A stretch of DNA of 64,000 nucleotides from Eggerthella lenta DSM 2243 (GTDB lineage: Bacteria > Actinomycetota > Coriobacteriia > Coriobacteriales > Eggerthellaceae): assembly GCF_000024265.1 (NCBI RefSeq), contig NC_013204.1:1228180-1292179 (forward strand), given 5' to 3'. Below, piece by piece: positions 9,132 to 17,938 of the stretch. Below the pieces are notes generated by a model, which saw only the letters and a list, made by a program, of their open reading frames with translations, did no database searches and was not told the DNA's origin. The stretch's first letter is position 1, and each line of letters opens with the position of its first letter. The position numbers and the translations under genes were made by a program.

Positions 9132-9437
9132 ATGGATGTGAAAGAGGCTGCGAAAAGGGCAGCTGCCTATACTGCAGATATAGAGACTGTTATGGACCCA
9201 AAGAGCCTTTCTGAGTTTCTTTCCAAGTCGGGGTTCGCAATCGAATCGACGCATTTCGACGATGCGCATAACCGTTGGGAGATCGGAGTCGGCTTCGTTA
9301 GGGAGTTCGATCGCGGAGGGATCGATGGCATCGCTTCGTTGTCGTCGGTTTGGGATCGTATGCCTCTCCAAGGAACCCGAACGTACAAAACGGTGACGAT
9401 ATCCGACGAAAGCGGCGACGTTGTTTCGTACGAGTAG
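9132..9437 (+). CDS. Small unrecognised protein, partner of the PIN protein
   Basis: A 101-residue protein starting at ATG 9132, preceded at 6-nt spacing by AGGAG. A GTG at 9093 would add 13 residues, but its ribosome site would lie upstream of the predicted transcription start. It is helical and charged at the N-terminus (MDVKEAAKRAAAYTADIE). The second half is beta-rich (RWEIGVGFVREF ... TYKTVTISDESGDVVSYE), faintly like PepSY/GvpO-type folds. No DNA-binding motif typical of antitoxins is visible. The DNA is visibly less GC-rich than the neighbours. It stops 5 bp before the PIN gene, so the two are surely co-expressed. Antitoxin is a guess from position only. Confidence 0.6.
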   Translation: MDVKEAAKRAAAYTADIETVMDPKSLSEFLSKSGFAIESTHFDDAHNRWEIGVGFVREFDRGGIDGIASLSSVWDRMPLQGTRTYKTVTISDESGDVVSYE

Positions 9438-9442
9438 CCGAT

Positions 9443-9931
9443 ATGAAAGCGATACTCGACGCCAATCTACTGCTCGTGCTTCTTGCTGGTTCCTGCGATA
9501 AGCGAAGTCTCGGGCAAAAGAAATTCGTGAAGGATTACGGAGCAGACGATTTTAACATGCTGCGTGAAATGCTTTCGGGTTTCGGGGAATTCTTCGTCAC
9601 GCCCAATGTAATTACCGAGTGCTCGAATCTGCTTTGCGGACGCGGCGGGCACGGCAAGAACGAACCAGAGGCTCGCGTTTTAGCGACACTATTCGAGTCG
9701 GGTCGTCTCAAGCGCATCGAAGAGCGCTATATCGAAAGCCGTGTAGCTTTCCAGCGTGGGGAGTATTCCTATCTTGGCGTGACCGATTGCTCGCTGCTCG
9801 CCCTCGTTGATGCGGATCATGTGCTTGTTACTGCAGATGGTGCGTTAGCTCGTGCAGCTCAGGCGATCAATCCGGCTTGCATAAACTTCAATCACGTACG
9901 TAATCGCTCATTACTCGACCCCCGCCGCTAG
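9443..9931 (+). CDS. PIN-domain ribonuclease-like protein
   Basis: A 162-residue PIN-domain protein. The metal-binding acidic residues are recognisable: Asp6 in ILDANLLL, Glu in NVITECSNLL, Asp in GVTDCSLLALV and Asp in LVTADGALARAA. PIN proteins are Mg2+-dependent RNases and form the toxin half of VapBC-type pairs, but this one is longer than a typical VapC and its partner is not VapB-like. Its start at 9443 has little ribosome site of its own and probably relies on coupling to the upstream gene. Its stop codon overlaps the stop of the convergent cobO gene (bases CTAG at 9928-9931). Lower GC than the flanks suggests horizontal acquisition. Confidence 0.72.
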   Translation: MKAILDANLLLVLLAGSCDKRSLGQKKFVKDYGADDFNMLREMLSGFGEFFVTPNVITECSNLLCGRGGHGKNEPEARVLATLFESGRLKRIEERYIESRVAFQRGEYSYLGVTDCSLLALVDADHVLVTADGALARAAQAINPACINFNHVRNRSLLDPRR

Positions 9932-10452
9932 AACTCGATGCCGCGGCGGGCGATGACGCCCTCCTCGTAGTAGTGCTTGACCTCGCGCATCTCGGTGACG
10001 AGGTCGGCCACGGCCATGAGCGTGCCGCTGGCACCGCGCCCCGTGACCACCAGCTCCACGGTTTCGGGCCGCTCGAGCGCCAGGTCGACGAGCGCGTCCG
10101 GCTCGAAGTACCCCAAGCTGTCGGCAACGTTCGCCTCGTCGAGCACCACGACGTCGAACGCGCCGCCCAGCACCGCCTCGCGTGCGGCGGCGAGCCCGCG
10201 CCGCGCGGCCTGCGCGTCGTCCTCCGGGTCGGGGGCGCTCAACTCGCCGCCCGTGCCGAACTGCTCCGCCACGATGCGGTCGCCGAACAGGCGAAACGCA
10301 TCGAGCTCGCCGGTGGGGCCGTACTTCATGAACTGGCAGAAGTACACGCGCAGACCTGCGGCCGCCGCCCGCATCGCCAACCCGACGGCGGCCGTGGTCT
10401 TGCCCTTGCCGTCGCCCGTGTACACCTGCACGTATCCTTGCTTCATCGTCAT
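9928..10452 (-). CDS. cobO: Cob(I)yrinic acid a,c-diamide adenosyltransferase
   Basis: A 174-residue CobO/BtuR-family enzyme that transfers the 5'-deoxyadenosyl group of ATP to cob(I)alamin or its precursors, making the coenzyme form. The N-terminal P-loop is YTGDGKGKTTAAVGLAMRA; further conserved segments are FCQFMKYGPTGE and VVLDEANVA. Two in-frame ATGs (10452 and 10446) are possible; the first overlaps the upstream MGMT-like gene by ATGA. It makes adenosylcobalamin, the expected ligand of the riboswitch 4 kb away. Confidence 0.9.
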   Translation of the reverse strand: MTMKQGYVQVYTGDGKGKTTAAVGLAMRAAAAGLRVYFCQFMKYGPTGELDAFRLFGDRIVAEQFGTGGELSAPDPEDDAQAARRGLAAAREAVLGGAFDVVVLDEANVADSLGYFEPDALVDLALERPETVELVVTGRGASGTLMAVADLVTEMREVKHYYEEGVIARRGIEF

Positions 10453-10847
10453 TCTCCCAGTTCCCGCGCCCAATCGAAGTCTTCCGGCGGCGCGGTGGGC
10501 AGCTCGCCCTCGGCCGTGCCGTCCGCGTGCCCGTCCCACTGGCAGGCGTCCATGTCCACGTGCGTGTCGTCGGCGAACGCCACCCCCTCGGCTTCCAGCA
10601 TCTCGCGCTGGATCTCGGGGCCGCCGAACGCGAATCCCTTGCACAAGCCGCCGTCCTTGAACACCACGCGGTGGCACGGGATGTTGTTGACCTCGGCGCC
10701 GGGGTCGGGGTTCGCGTGGAGCGCGTAGCCCACGTACCGCGCCGAGCGCGGCGCGCCGATCAGCCGTCCCACCTGCCCGTACGACGCCACCTTCCCGCGC
10801 GGGATGCGCCGCACCACCTCGAACACCCTGTTGGAGAAATCGCCCAT
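10449..10847 (-). CDS. MGMT-family DNA methyltransferase-like protein
   Basis: A 132-residue protein with only the C-terminal methylguanine-methyltransferase domain: winged-helix start FSNRVFEVVRRIPRGKVASY, then the active-site loop NNIPCHRVVFKDGG. The methyl-accepting Cys is present; alkyltransferase-like ATL proteins carry Trp there. Full Ogt/MGMT enzymes are usually longer, with an N-terminal domain that is absent here, so repair activity is likely but not certain. It has an acidic C-terminal tail. Translation is coupled to cobO by a 4-bp overlap. Confidence 0.82.
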   Translation of the reverse strand: MGDFSNRVFEVVRRIPRGKVASYGQVGRLIGAPRSARYVGYALHANPDPGAEVNNIPCHRVVFKDGGLCKGFAFGGPEIQREMLEAEGVAFADDTHVDMDACQWDGHADGTAEGELPTAPPEDFDWARELGE

Positions 10848-11065
10848 GCTCTCTTCGCTCCTCGCATTCGCTCAACGTTTCGCCCCAGTATACGGCAACC
10901 GCGCCCGGGCGTGAGCGAGCTGCGCGAGGCCGTTGAGGCGTATCTGGCGCGCGGCTGAAGAGCGCGCGCGGATTGCGGCTTCACTTTTCCCATCGTTCCA
11001 CTTATGATTGATGCACGGCTGTTCCTCGAGAACCGCCCCCGCTTCTTTCGCACGGGAGGTAGTAG

Positions 11066-12583
11066 ATGGGTCCGATCAACAACCGTCGTCAGGGCGCTCC
11101 GGACGGCACCGAGCCTTTGAGCGCTCAACCGAGCCCCTTCGATCAGAACGCTTTCGATCGCATCGCGTTCGAGCCGATCGAGGGCCTGCCGGGGCCGACC
11201 GACCTCGTCGACGCCGAGGCGCTCGCCGACATGCGGGCGTTCAACGACCTCAAGGCGAAGCGCAAGAAGCAGCGCAAGCGCAAGATCATCATCGGCGCCG
11301 TTTCGGCCGTGGCGGTGCTCGCCGTCGCGGGCGGCGCGTTCGCGTGGTACGCGGCCGACCAGGCGGCCAAGGCGCTGCAGGACATGGCCCCGCAGACCGG
11401 CTTCGTGGAGCAGGGCACGTTCGTCGAGACGGTGTCGGCGTCCGGCAACCTGCAACCTGTCGCGTCGGTGAGCGCCACGCCCGAGGTGGACGGCATCGTG
11501 GGCGAGGTGCTCGTGGCCGAAGGCGACGCGGTGGCCGAGGGCCAGACGCTGTTCACCGTGGTCAACGACGAGCTGGACAAGGCGGTGAACCAGGCGGCCC
11601 AGGGCATCGAGGAGGCCAAGAACGGCGTGGCCCAGGCCCAGAACGCCGTGAACGACGCCTACCACGCCAAGTCCGCCGGCCAGCAGGCCGCCGCGAACGC
11701 CCAAGCCCAGGCGCAAGCCGCCGCCGCGGCCGCCAAGGAGGCCGGGGGAGCGGCGGCCGAGTCGTTCGCCGGCGAGCAGGCTTCCTTCGACGAGTCCAGC
11801 GCCGACTCCGCCATCAGGTCGGCCGAGCTCGGCTTGAGCAACGCGAACCTCGCGCTGCAGAACGCGCAGAGCGCCTACGACGAGGCCGTCGCGCGCGCCG
11901 CCAAGCGCACGGTGACCGCCTCCATCGCCGGCAGCGTCGTCGCGGTGAACATCGAGCCCGGCAAGGCGCTCGGGGCCACGGCGAGCGCCGCGACCTCGCC
12001 CGTGCAGATCGCCGACCTGTCGCAGATGACCGTCTCCATCAACGTGAACGAGATCGACATCCTGAAGATCACCGCCGATCAGACCGCCGAGGTCACGTTC
12101 ACCGCCGCCCCCGACCTCACGCTGCCCGCCACCGTGGTGAGCATCGCCACCACGTCGGCCGGCTCCGGCGATGCGTCGGGCGGCGCCATGTACGGCGGCA
12201 TGGGCGGTGCCGTCACGTACGCGGTGAAGCTGCTCATCGCCGAGCCCGACCCGCGCCTCAAGCCCGGCATGACCGCCAAGGCCACCATCACCACGACCAC
12301 CATCGAGAACGCGCTCATGGTGCCCATCTCGGCCGTGCAGTCCGACGGCGCGGGCGGCAGCTTCGTGATGGTGCTCACCGACCCCGAGACGCAGGAGATG
12401 GACGCGCGCACGGTGGAGGTCGTCGCGTCCGACGGCCTCACGTCCGTCGTGAAGGGCCAGGTGAAAGCCGGCGACGAGGTGGTCGTCGGCGGAGGCATGG
12501 GCGGCGCGGTGGACGGCATGGGCATGGCGGGCGACGGCGGGATGGCCGCGGTCGACGCCGGCGGCAGCGTCATGGTGGGGTAG
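11066..12583 (+). CDS. HlyD/MacA-type efflux adaptor subunit
   Basis: A 505-residue membrane-fusion protein with a strong GGGAGG ribosome site before ATG 11066. It has a 70-residue cytoplasmic leader, a membrane anchor (about residues 74-98), a lipoyl/barrel-sandwich half (VDGIVGEVLVAEGDAVAEGQ), and a long Ala/Gln-rich coiled-coil hairpin (about residues 170-280). The second barrel half has RTVTASIAGSVVAVNIEPG, followed by a beta-barrel domain and a Gly/Met-rich tail (GGGMGGAVDGMGMAGDGG). It is the first gene of a three-gene MacAB-like export operon; in a monoderm it would extend through the cell wall. Cargo is unknown. Confidence 0.85.
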   Translation: MGPINNRRQGAPDGTEPLSAQPSPFDQNAFDRIAFEPIEGLPGPTDLVDAEALADMRAFNDLKAKRKKQRKRKIIIGAVSAVAVLAVAGGAFAWYAADQAAKALQDMAPQTGFVEQGTFVETVSASGNLQPVASVSATPEVDGIVGEVLVAEGDAVAEGQTLFTVVNDELDKAVNQAAQGIEEAKNGVAQAQNAVNDAYHAKSAGQQAAANAQAQAQAAAAAAKEAGGAAAESFAGEQASFDESSADSAIRSAELGLSNANLALQNAQSAYDEAVARAAKRTVTASIAGSVVAVNIEPGKALGATASAATSPVQIADLSQMTVSINVNEIDILKITADQTAEVTFTAAPDLTLPATVVSIATTSAGSGDASGGAMYGGMGGAVTYAVKLLIAEPDPRLKPGMTAKATITTTTIENALMVPISAVQSDGAGGSFVMVLTDPETQEMDARTVEVVASDGLTSVVKGQVKAGDEVVVGGGMGGAVDGMGMAGDGGMAAVDAGGSVMVG

Positions 12584-12587
12584 CGCC

Positions 12588-13288
<701 letters not shown>

Positions 13289-13292
<4 letters not shown>

Positions 13293-14482
13293 AGATCGGC
13301 GACCTGTTCTACGAAACCTGGCACGCGCTGTCCGCGAACAAGGGCCGCTCGTTCCTCACCATCCTCGGCATCGTCATCGGCATCGCGGCCGTCATCGCCA
13401 TGACCTCGCTCATCGCGGGCGTGCAGAACATGCTCATGGGCGAGATGGGGCTTTCCCAGGCGCGCCAGGTGTCCATCAGCGCGTACTCGCCGCAGGGCAT
13501 CACGTTCGACGACCTGGACAAGCTGGAGCAGGGCATGCCGGAGTACGAGGTCATCACCGGCGCGTCGTACGCGTCGGCCGAGATCGCGATGGCCGACGGG
13601 CAGAAGAACTACGCCACCGTCATCGGCGCCCGCCCCGACTATTTCACGGCGAACGGGACGAAGCTCAAAGCGGGCCGTTTCTTCACCGAAAGCGAAGAGC
13701 AGAACGCGGCGCGCCTCGTGGTGATAGGCGGCGGCGAGATGGCCGTGCAGATGCTCGGCGTCCCCGACACCGAGGCGGTGGGGAAGACGGTGCGCCTCGG
13801 CAACGATGATTACACGGTGATCGGCGTGATGGAAACCTCGTCGTTCATGGGTGGCGGCGGGACGTTCTACGCGCCCTACACCACGGTGGAAACGCGCATC
13901 GGCAACACGGGCGGCATCCAGCAGATCGTCGGCTTCGCGCGCGAGGGAACCGACATGGACCGCCTCGTCGAGACGACCCAGACCTTCGTGGCGCAGTACT
14001 TCAACCTGGACGCCGAAAGCGTGTACGTGTCGTCGCTCGATGCCGTCATCAAGCAGATGGAGACGATGATGGCGTCGTTCTCGCTGCTCATGGGCTCGGT
14101 GGCGTCGATCTCGCTGTTCGTGGGCGGCATCGGCATCATGAACATGATGCTGACGAACGTCACCGAGCGCATCCGCGAGATCGGCCTGCGCAAGTCGCTC
14201 GGCGCGCGCCGCCGCGACGTCACGAAGCAGTTCTTGCTCGAGGCCATCATGCTGTGCGTGGCCGGCGGCGCGTTCGGCATCGTGTTCGGCTTCCTGGCCG
14301 CATGGGGCCTGGGGCAGGTGATCGGCGCGGTGCAGGCCGGCATGGCCGTCACGCCGGTGCTCGCGCCGGGCGTGGTGTTCGGCGCCGTGGCCGTGTGCGT
14401 GCTCATCGGCGTCGTGTTCGGCTACTACCCGGCACGCCGCGCCGCCAAGCTCGACCCGGTGGAGTCGCTGCGCTACCAGTAG
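13289..14482 (+). CDS. MacB-type ABC transporter permease
   Basis: A 397-residue permease. It has the N-terminal membrane helix [17 protein letters not shown] and a large extracytoplasmic MacB_PCD domain (about residues 45-260). Three C-terminal helices make up the FtsX domain ([20 protein letters not shown] and following). The coupling segment [16 protein letters not shown] contacts the ATPase. With the two preceding genes it forms a complete tripartite-like exporter. No resistance gene is adjacent, so the substrate is unknown. Confidence 0.92.
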
Positions 14483-14545
14483 GCGGCCGGCGGGCGGCAA
14501 GCTCGGAGGTTGCGCCCCTTTCGCGTCGTTCGTCGACCCAAGAGG

Positions 14546-14554
14546 TGGTAGAAT
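14546..14554 (+). promoter_or_regulatory. Extended -10 promoter of the cobalamin operon
   Basis: TGGTAGAAT is an extended -10 element (TGn then TAGAAT). It places the transcript start near 14561, just upstream of the riboswitch core. Confidence 0.5.
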
Positions 14555-14560
14555 GCATCA

Positions 14561-14735
14561 AGCATGAAGAAGACGTCTCGGATCGTGGGAAGCCGGGTGA
14601 GAATCCCGCACGGTACCGCCACTGTGTTTCGGCCTTGCCGATCAGCCAGAATACCGACCGAGAAGCGTGTGTGCGCAAGCGGCGAGTTACCGCGAACGCA
14701 ACCCGGAGGGCAAGAAAGCCCTCGGCTTGTCTGCG
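14561..14735 (+). promoter_or_regulatory. Adenosylcobalamin (B12) riboswitch
   Basis: The conserved cobalamin-riboswitch core is readable. GGGAAGCCGGGTGAGAATCC begins at 14587 and runs into the CCGCCACTGT block ending at 14625. A B12-box-like segment, AGCCAGAATACCGACC, lies at 14644-14659. An intrinsic terminator hairpin follows at once, so AdoCbl binding most likely stops transcription. The controlled genes run from 14841 to 20966. The 5' and 3' limits are approximate. Confidence 0.88.
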
Positions 14736-14746
14736 TAGCGAATACG

Positions 14747-14790
14747 GGCTGCGCGGCCCCCTCGAATCGCGAGGGCCGCGCAGCCTTTTG
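14747..14790 (+). terminator. Riboswitch expression-platform terminator
   Basis: A long GC stem (14747-14759 with 14773-14785, plus an inner CTCG/CGAG extension) is followed by TTTTGTTTT. It lies between the B12 box and the first gene, the expected position for a ligand-controlled attenuator. Confidence 0.85.
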
Positions 14791-14840
14791 TTTTGCTGTC
14801 TCTCTTCTGCGAAGCGACCGATGAAAGGAGAAGGAAGACG

Positions 14841-16892
14841 GTGAAGGAACAAACGATCATCCCTGCGGGGGTCATGCGGCGGGCGTGGGCCCTCCTGCTG
14901 GCCGCCGCGCTCTGCCTGGGCCTCATGCCCAGCGCAGCCTGGGCCGAAGAAAGCGAGGGTGCGGGGACGTTCTCGGTGGCGCTCACCATCGTGGACACGT
15001 CCGACCCCGCGGACGGCGTCCTGTACAACGGCAAGGTCGACGGCATGACCTCCGACGACACGGTTGCCGACCTGCTGGCGAAGGCGGGCTTCACCGCCGC
15101 GGCCAGCGCGGAGGAGACCGAGGGGAACGACAAGGCGTACTTCGACTCCTGGGGCTCCCCGACGTTCCGCGGCAACAAGTCGGTCCAGCAGCCCGACGGC
15201 TCGTGGGCCTATTGGGCGACGATGTTCGACGGCGACAGCGCGAACTACGCCAGCGCCCAGCTGACGTCGAAGCTGCAGGAGAACGGCCGCTACCAGTACA
15301 TCTACACGTCCGACGCGACGTTCGCCTACGACGAGGAGGCTTCCGGATTTCCGGTGCAGCTCACCATCGTGGACACGTCCGACCCCGCGGACGGCGTCCT
15401 GTACAACGGCAAGGTCGACGGCATGACCTCCGACGACACGGTTGCCGACCTGCTGGCGAAGGCGGGCTTCACCGCCGCGGCCAGCGCGGAGGAGACCGAG
15501 GGGAACGACAAGGCGTACTTCGACTCCTGGGGCTCCCCGACGTTCCGCGGCAACAAGTCGGTCCAGCAGCCCGACGGCTCGTGGGCCTATTGGGTGACGA
15601 TGTTCGACGGCGACAGCGCGAACTACGCCAGCGCCCAGCTGACGTCGAAGCTGCAGGAGAACGGCCGCTACCAGTACATCTACACGTCCGACGCGACGTT
15701 CGCCTACGACGAGGAGATTCCTCAGCTCGCGATCTACACCGTCAACGACCCCTTGGCGGGGGCGATCAAGCCCGATCCCAAGCCCGATCCCAAGCCCGAA
15801 CCCGAACCTGATGAGCCTGCCAACGATGCCATCGCAGTAGACAGCGCTGCGTACAACACGCTGTTCGGCACCATCGCCAGTTCCTATGCGGGTACGTCCG
15901 AGGAATGGAAAGCCCTTGAGCTCGCGGCCGCCGGTCGTGTGTCGTCGGTTGACGTGGCGACGCTCGTGGCGAATGCGAAAGCGGCGAACGGTTCTCCCGA
16001 AACCACCAATTTGCAACGCTTCATCTTGGCGCTCACGGCCGTCGGCAAAACAGAGGAAGCAGCGGAGCTCGTGCAAACGATGGCGACGTCCGACATTTCG
16101 ACTACCTATGTGAACGGTCAGGCGTTTGCTCTGCTCTCCTACGAAAGCGGTGCGTACGACGCGCCCGCGAACGCTCTTGAAACCGAAGCTGAGCTTGTGG
16201 CCAAGCTTCTGAGCGCGCAGCAGGCTTCCGGCGGCTGGACCTGGAAAGGCGCTGCCGAAGGGGACGATCCTGATACGACGGCCATGGTGATAACCGCTCT
16301 TGCCTCTCGCGTTTCGGACGCCTCCGTCAAAGCGGCGGTCGACAAGGGTCTCGAGGCGCTGCGCGCAATGCAGCACGAGGACGGCGGTTTCCGCGCATCC
16401 GGGGACGCGGCCGATGGTCCCATCAACGTCAGCTCTACGTCCTGCGTCGTGGTCGCCCTGTGCGCCTTGGGCGCGGATCCGGCGGCATCCATGGTCACCG
16501 AAAGCGGCGCGACGCCGTTGAGCGCGCTGCTCTCGCAGGCCACTTCCGACTTGTCCGGATTCGTTTACAACGGCGCTGCGAACGACCTCGCCACCGAGCA
16601 GGGGTTCCGGGCGCTTGTTGCGTACCAGGGCCTCAAGAACACCGGGGCGGCGTACAACGTCTACACGCAGGCGAAGCTCGGCCAGGCTGCGCTGCCCGCC
16701 GAGAAGCAGGAAGAAAGCGACGTCAAGCCCGCAGGGGCTCCGGCGGCCGACAAGAAGGCGCTCGCCAAGACCGGGGACGGCTCTGCGCCGTTCGCGGCCG
16801 GCACTGCCGCGCTCGCGCTCGGCGCGCTCGCGGCGGGCATCGCCGCCACGCGGCGCATGCGCGCTTCCGATGAGCTCTCGTTGCGCCGATAG
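14841..16892 (+). CDS. Cell-wall-anchored transcobalamin-like protein (DUF4430 x2 + alpha/alpha toroid)
   Basis: A 683-residue exported protein starting at GTG 14841 after AAAGGAGAAGGAAG. It has a signal peptide (LLLAAALCLGLMPSAAWA, about residues 15-32). Two DUF4430-like beta domains (about residues 45-165 and 170-292) are nearly identical. A KPDPKPDPKPEPEP linker follows, then an alpha/alpha-toroid domain (about 330-620) with QASGGWTWKG and MQHEDGGFRASG repeats. The C-terminus has LAKTGD, a hydrophobic helix and an Arg-rich tail: a variant LPxTG sorting signal. DUF4430 plus toroid is the domain pair of human intrinsic factor and transcobalamin. With the riboswitch, this points to surface capture of cobalamin or precursors for the downstream ECF importer. 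Confidence 0.78.
   Translation: MKEQTIIPAGVMRRAWALLLAAALCLGLMPSAAWAEESEGAGTFSVALTIVDTSDPADGVLYNGKVDGMTSDDTVADLLAKAGFTAAASAEETEGNDKAYFDSWGSPTFRGNKSVQQPDGSWAYWATMFDGDSANYASAQLTSKLQENGRYQYIYTSDATFAYDEEASGFPVQLTIVDTSDPADGVLYNGKVDGMTSDDTVADLLAKAGFTAAASAEETEGNDKAYFDSWGSPTFRGNKSVQQPDGSWAYWVTMFDGDSANYASAQLTSKLQENGRYQYIYTSDATFAYDEEIPQLAIYTVNDPLAGAIKPDPKPDPKPEPEPDEPANDAIAVDSAAYNTLFGTIASSYAGTSEEWKALELAAAGRVSSVDVATLVANAKAANGSPETTNLQRFILALTAVGKTEEAAELVQTMATSDISTTYVNGQAFALLSYESGAYDAPANALETEAELVAKLLSAQQASGGWTWKGAAEGDDPDTTAMVITALASRVSDASVKAAVDKGLEALRAMQHEDGGFRASGDAADGPINVSSTSCVVVALCALGADPAASMVTESGATPLSALLSQATSDLSGFVYNGAANDLATEQGFRALVAYQGLKNTGAAYNVYTQAKLGQAALPAEKQEESDVKPAGAPAADKKALAKTGDGSAPFAAGTAALALGALAAGIAATRRMRASDELSLRR
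14981..15338 (+). repeat. Direct repeat copy 1 (358 bp, DUF4430-like domain)
   Basis: This copy is identical by eye to 15359-15716 except for one base (GCG here, GTG there: WATMFDG versus WVTMFDG). The offset is 378 bp, exactly 126 codons, so it is an in-frame duplication of one domain. Confidence 0.95.
15359..15716 (+). repeat. Direct repeat copy 2 (358 bp, DUF4430-like domain)
   Basis: This is the second copy of the in-frame domain duplication; see 14981-15338. Near-absence of synonymous differences means a very recent event or ongoing gene conversion. Confidence 0.95.
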
Positions 16893-16904
16893 GATCGCGG
16901 CAGC

Positions 16905-17798
16905 ATGAGCGAAGATTCGAACGAGAAGACCGGCGGCTCGGGCGTCGAAACGCTCGAGCCGCGTGAGCGGGCCGAATCGCCCGACGATCGCATCGCCCCC
17001 TCCACGCCTCGCGGCGAGGAGGGGGCTTCGGAGGGCGGGGCGTCCGCACCGGCGGCGTCCGAGCCCGCGCGTCGCCGACCGCGCAAGGCGCTGCTTGCCG
17101 TGGGCGTCGCCGCGTCCGCGATCGCCCTGTGCGCCATCGTGGCGAGCATGGGCTTCGCCACCGGATGGCTCGGCGACCCTGTGCCGTCCGATCCGGTGCC
17201 GATGCCCAGCGTCGTCACGGATGCGCCCTCTGACGGAGACGACGCGTCGCAGGGCGACGAGGCCGATCGCAAGGATGCCGCCGAAGAGGCTTCGGAGGGT
17301 GCGGACGGGGAAGCGGGCGCCGCCGTCGACGGCGAGGGCGCGGCGGATGCCGACGGCTCGGCCGCTTCGACGGCCGGCGAGGCGCCATCGGGCACCGAGC
17401 CTTCCGCGTCGGAGGGCGCTGCTGCTCCGGCTCCGGCGCCTGCGCCCGAGCCGGCCCCGGCGCCATCGGCCCCCAGCACCGTCACGGTGTCGGTGTACAT
17501 CGACAGCTCCCGCGCCGCGTCCAATGGCTACCCCTCATCCTTGGGCGGCGGCACGGTCACCCTCAACCAGGGCGCATCCGTCTACGATGCCCTCTGCGCT
17601 ACCGGAGCGTCGGTGGGCGGGTCGAGCGGCTACGTCAGCTCCATCGGCGGCCTTGCGGAATTCGCTTGCGGTCCCGGCAGCGGCTGGCTGTATTTCGTCA
17701 ACGGATCGTCGCCCGGATACGGATGCGGTTCGTATATCCTAAGCGGTGGAGAAAACATTACGTGGATATACACCTGCGATTTGGGCAACGACCTGTAG
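16905..17798 (+). CDS. Membrane-anchored DUF4430 (transcobalamin-like beta domain) protein
   Basis: A 297-residue protein. It has a charged cytoplasmic N-terminus (residues 1-64), one membrane helix (LLAVGVAASAIALCAIVASM) and a long acidic and Ala/Pro-rich stalk (about 90-190). The single C-terminal DUF4430 domain carries GSGWLYFVNGSSPGYGCGSY and ENITWIYTCDLGND. This domain family includes the C-terminal beta domain of transcobalamins. The stalk would lift the domain away from the membrane, fitting a hand-over role between the wall-anchored protein and the ECF transporter. It starts 12 bp after the previous stop. Confidence 0.8.
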   Translation: MSEDSNEKTGGSGVETLEPRERAESPDDRIAPSTPRGEEGASEGGASAPAASEPARRRPRKALLAVGVAASAIALCAIVASMGFATGWLGDPVPSDPVPMPSVVTDAPSDGDDASQGDEADRKDAAEEASEGADGEAGAAVDGEGAADADGSAASTAGEAPSGTEPSASEGAAAPAPAPAPEPAPAPSAPSTVTVSVYIDSSRAASNGYPSSLGGGTVTLNQGASVYDALCATGASVGGSSGYVSSIGGLAEFACGPGSGWLYFVNGSSPGYGCGSYILSGGENITWIYTCDLGNDL

Positions 17799-17826
17799 AT
17801 GTGCGGGTCGAGGAAAGCGAGGCGCC

Positions 17827-17925
17827 GTGTTCAGCAATCCGAAAGTGGCCAAGATCATGGCTGCATTGGCGATCTTCTTCGCCGTGCTCGTGGTGATCTC
17901 GATCTTCCAAACGGTGCACGCCTAG
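17827..17925 (+). CDS. 32-residue single-helix membrane peptide in the B12 operon
   Basis: A short open frame, GTG 17827 to TAG 17925, encoding MFSNPKVAKIMAALAIFFAV followed by LVVISIFQTVHA. GAGGAAAGCGAGGC upstream provides a ribosome site. A lysine-containing N-terminus followed by one strongly hydrophobic helix is the pattern of small transporter-associated subunits. It sits between the DUF4430 gene and ecfT, 13 bp before the latter, with no other use for the gap. It may be an accessory subunit; no family is recognised. Confidence 0.6.
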   Translation: MFSNPKVAKIMAALAIFFAVLVVISIFQTVHA

Positions 17926-17938
17926 GGGCGCGCCTCGT

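Noticed and set aside
14793-14840. ATG 14793 as start of the transcobalamin-like gene
   Set aside because: It lies just after the riboswitch terminator without a ribosome site; GTG 14841 has AAAGGAGAAGGAAG and leads into a proper signal peptide.
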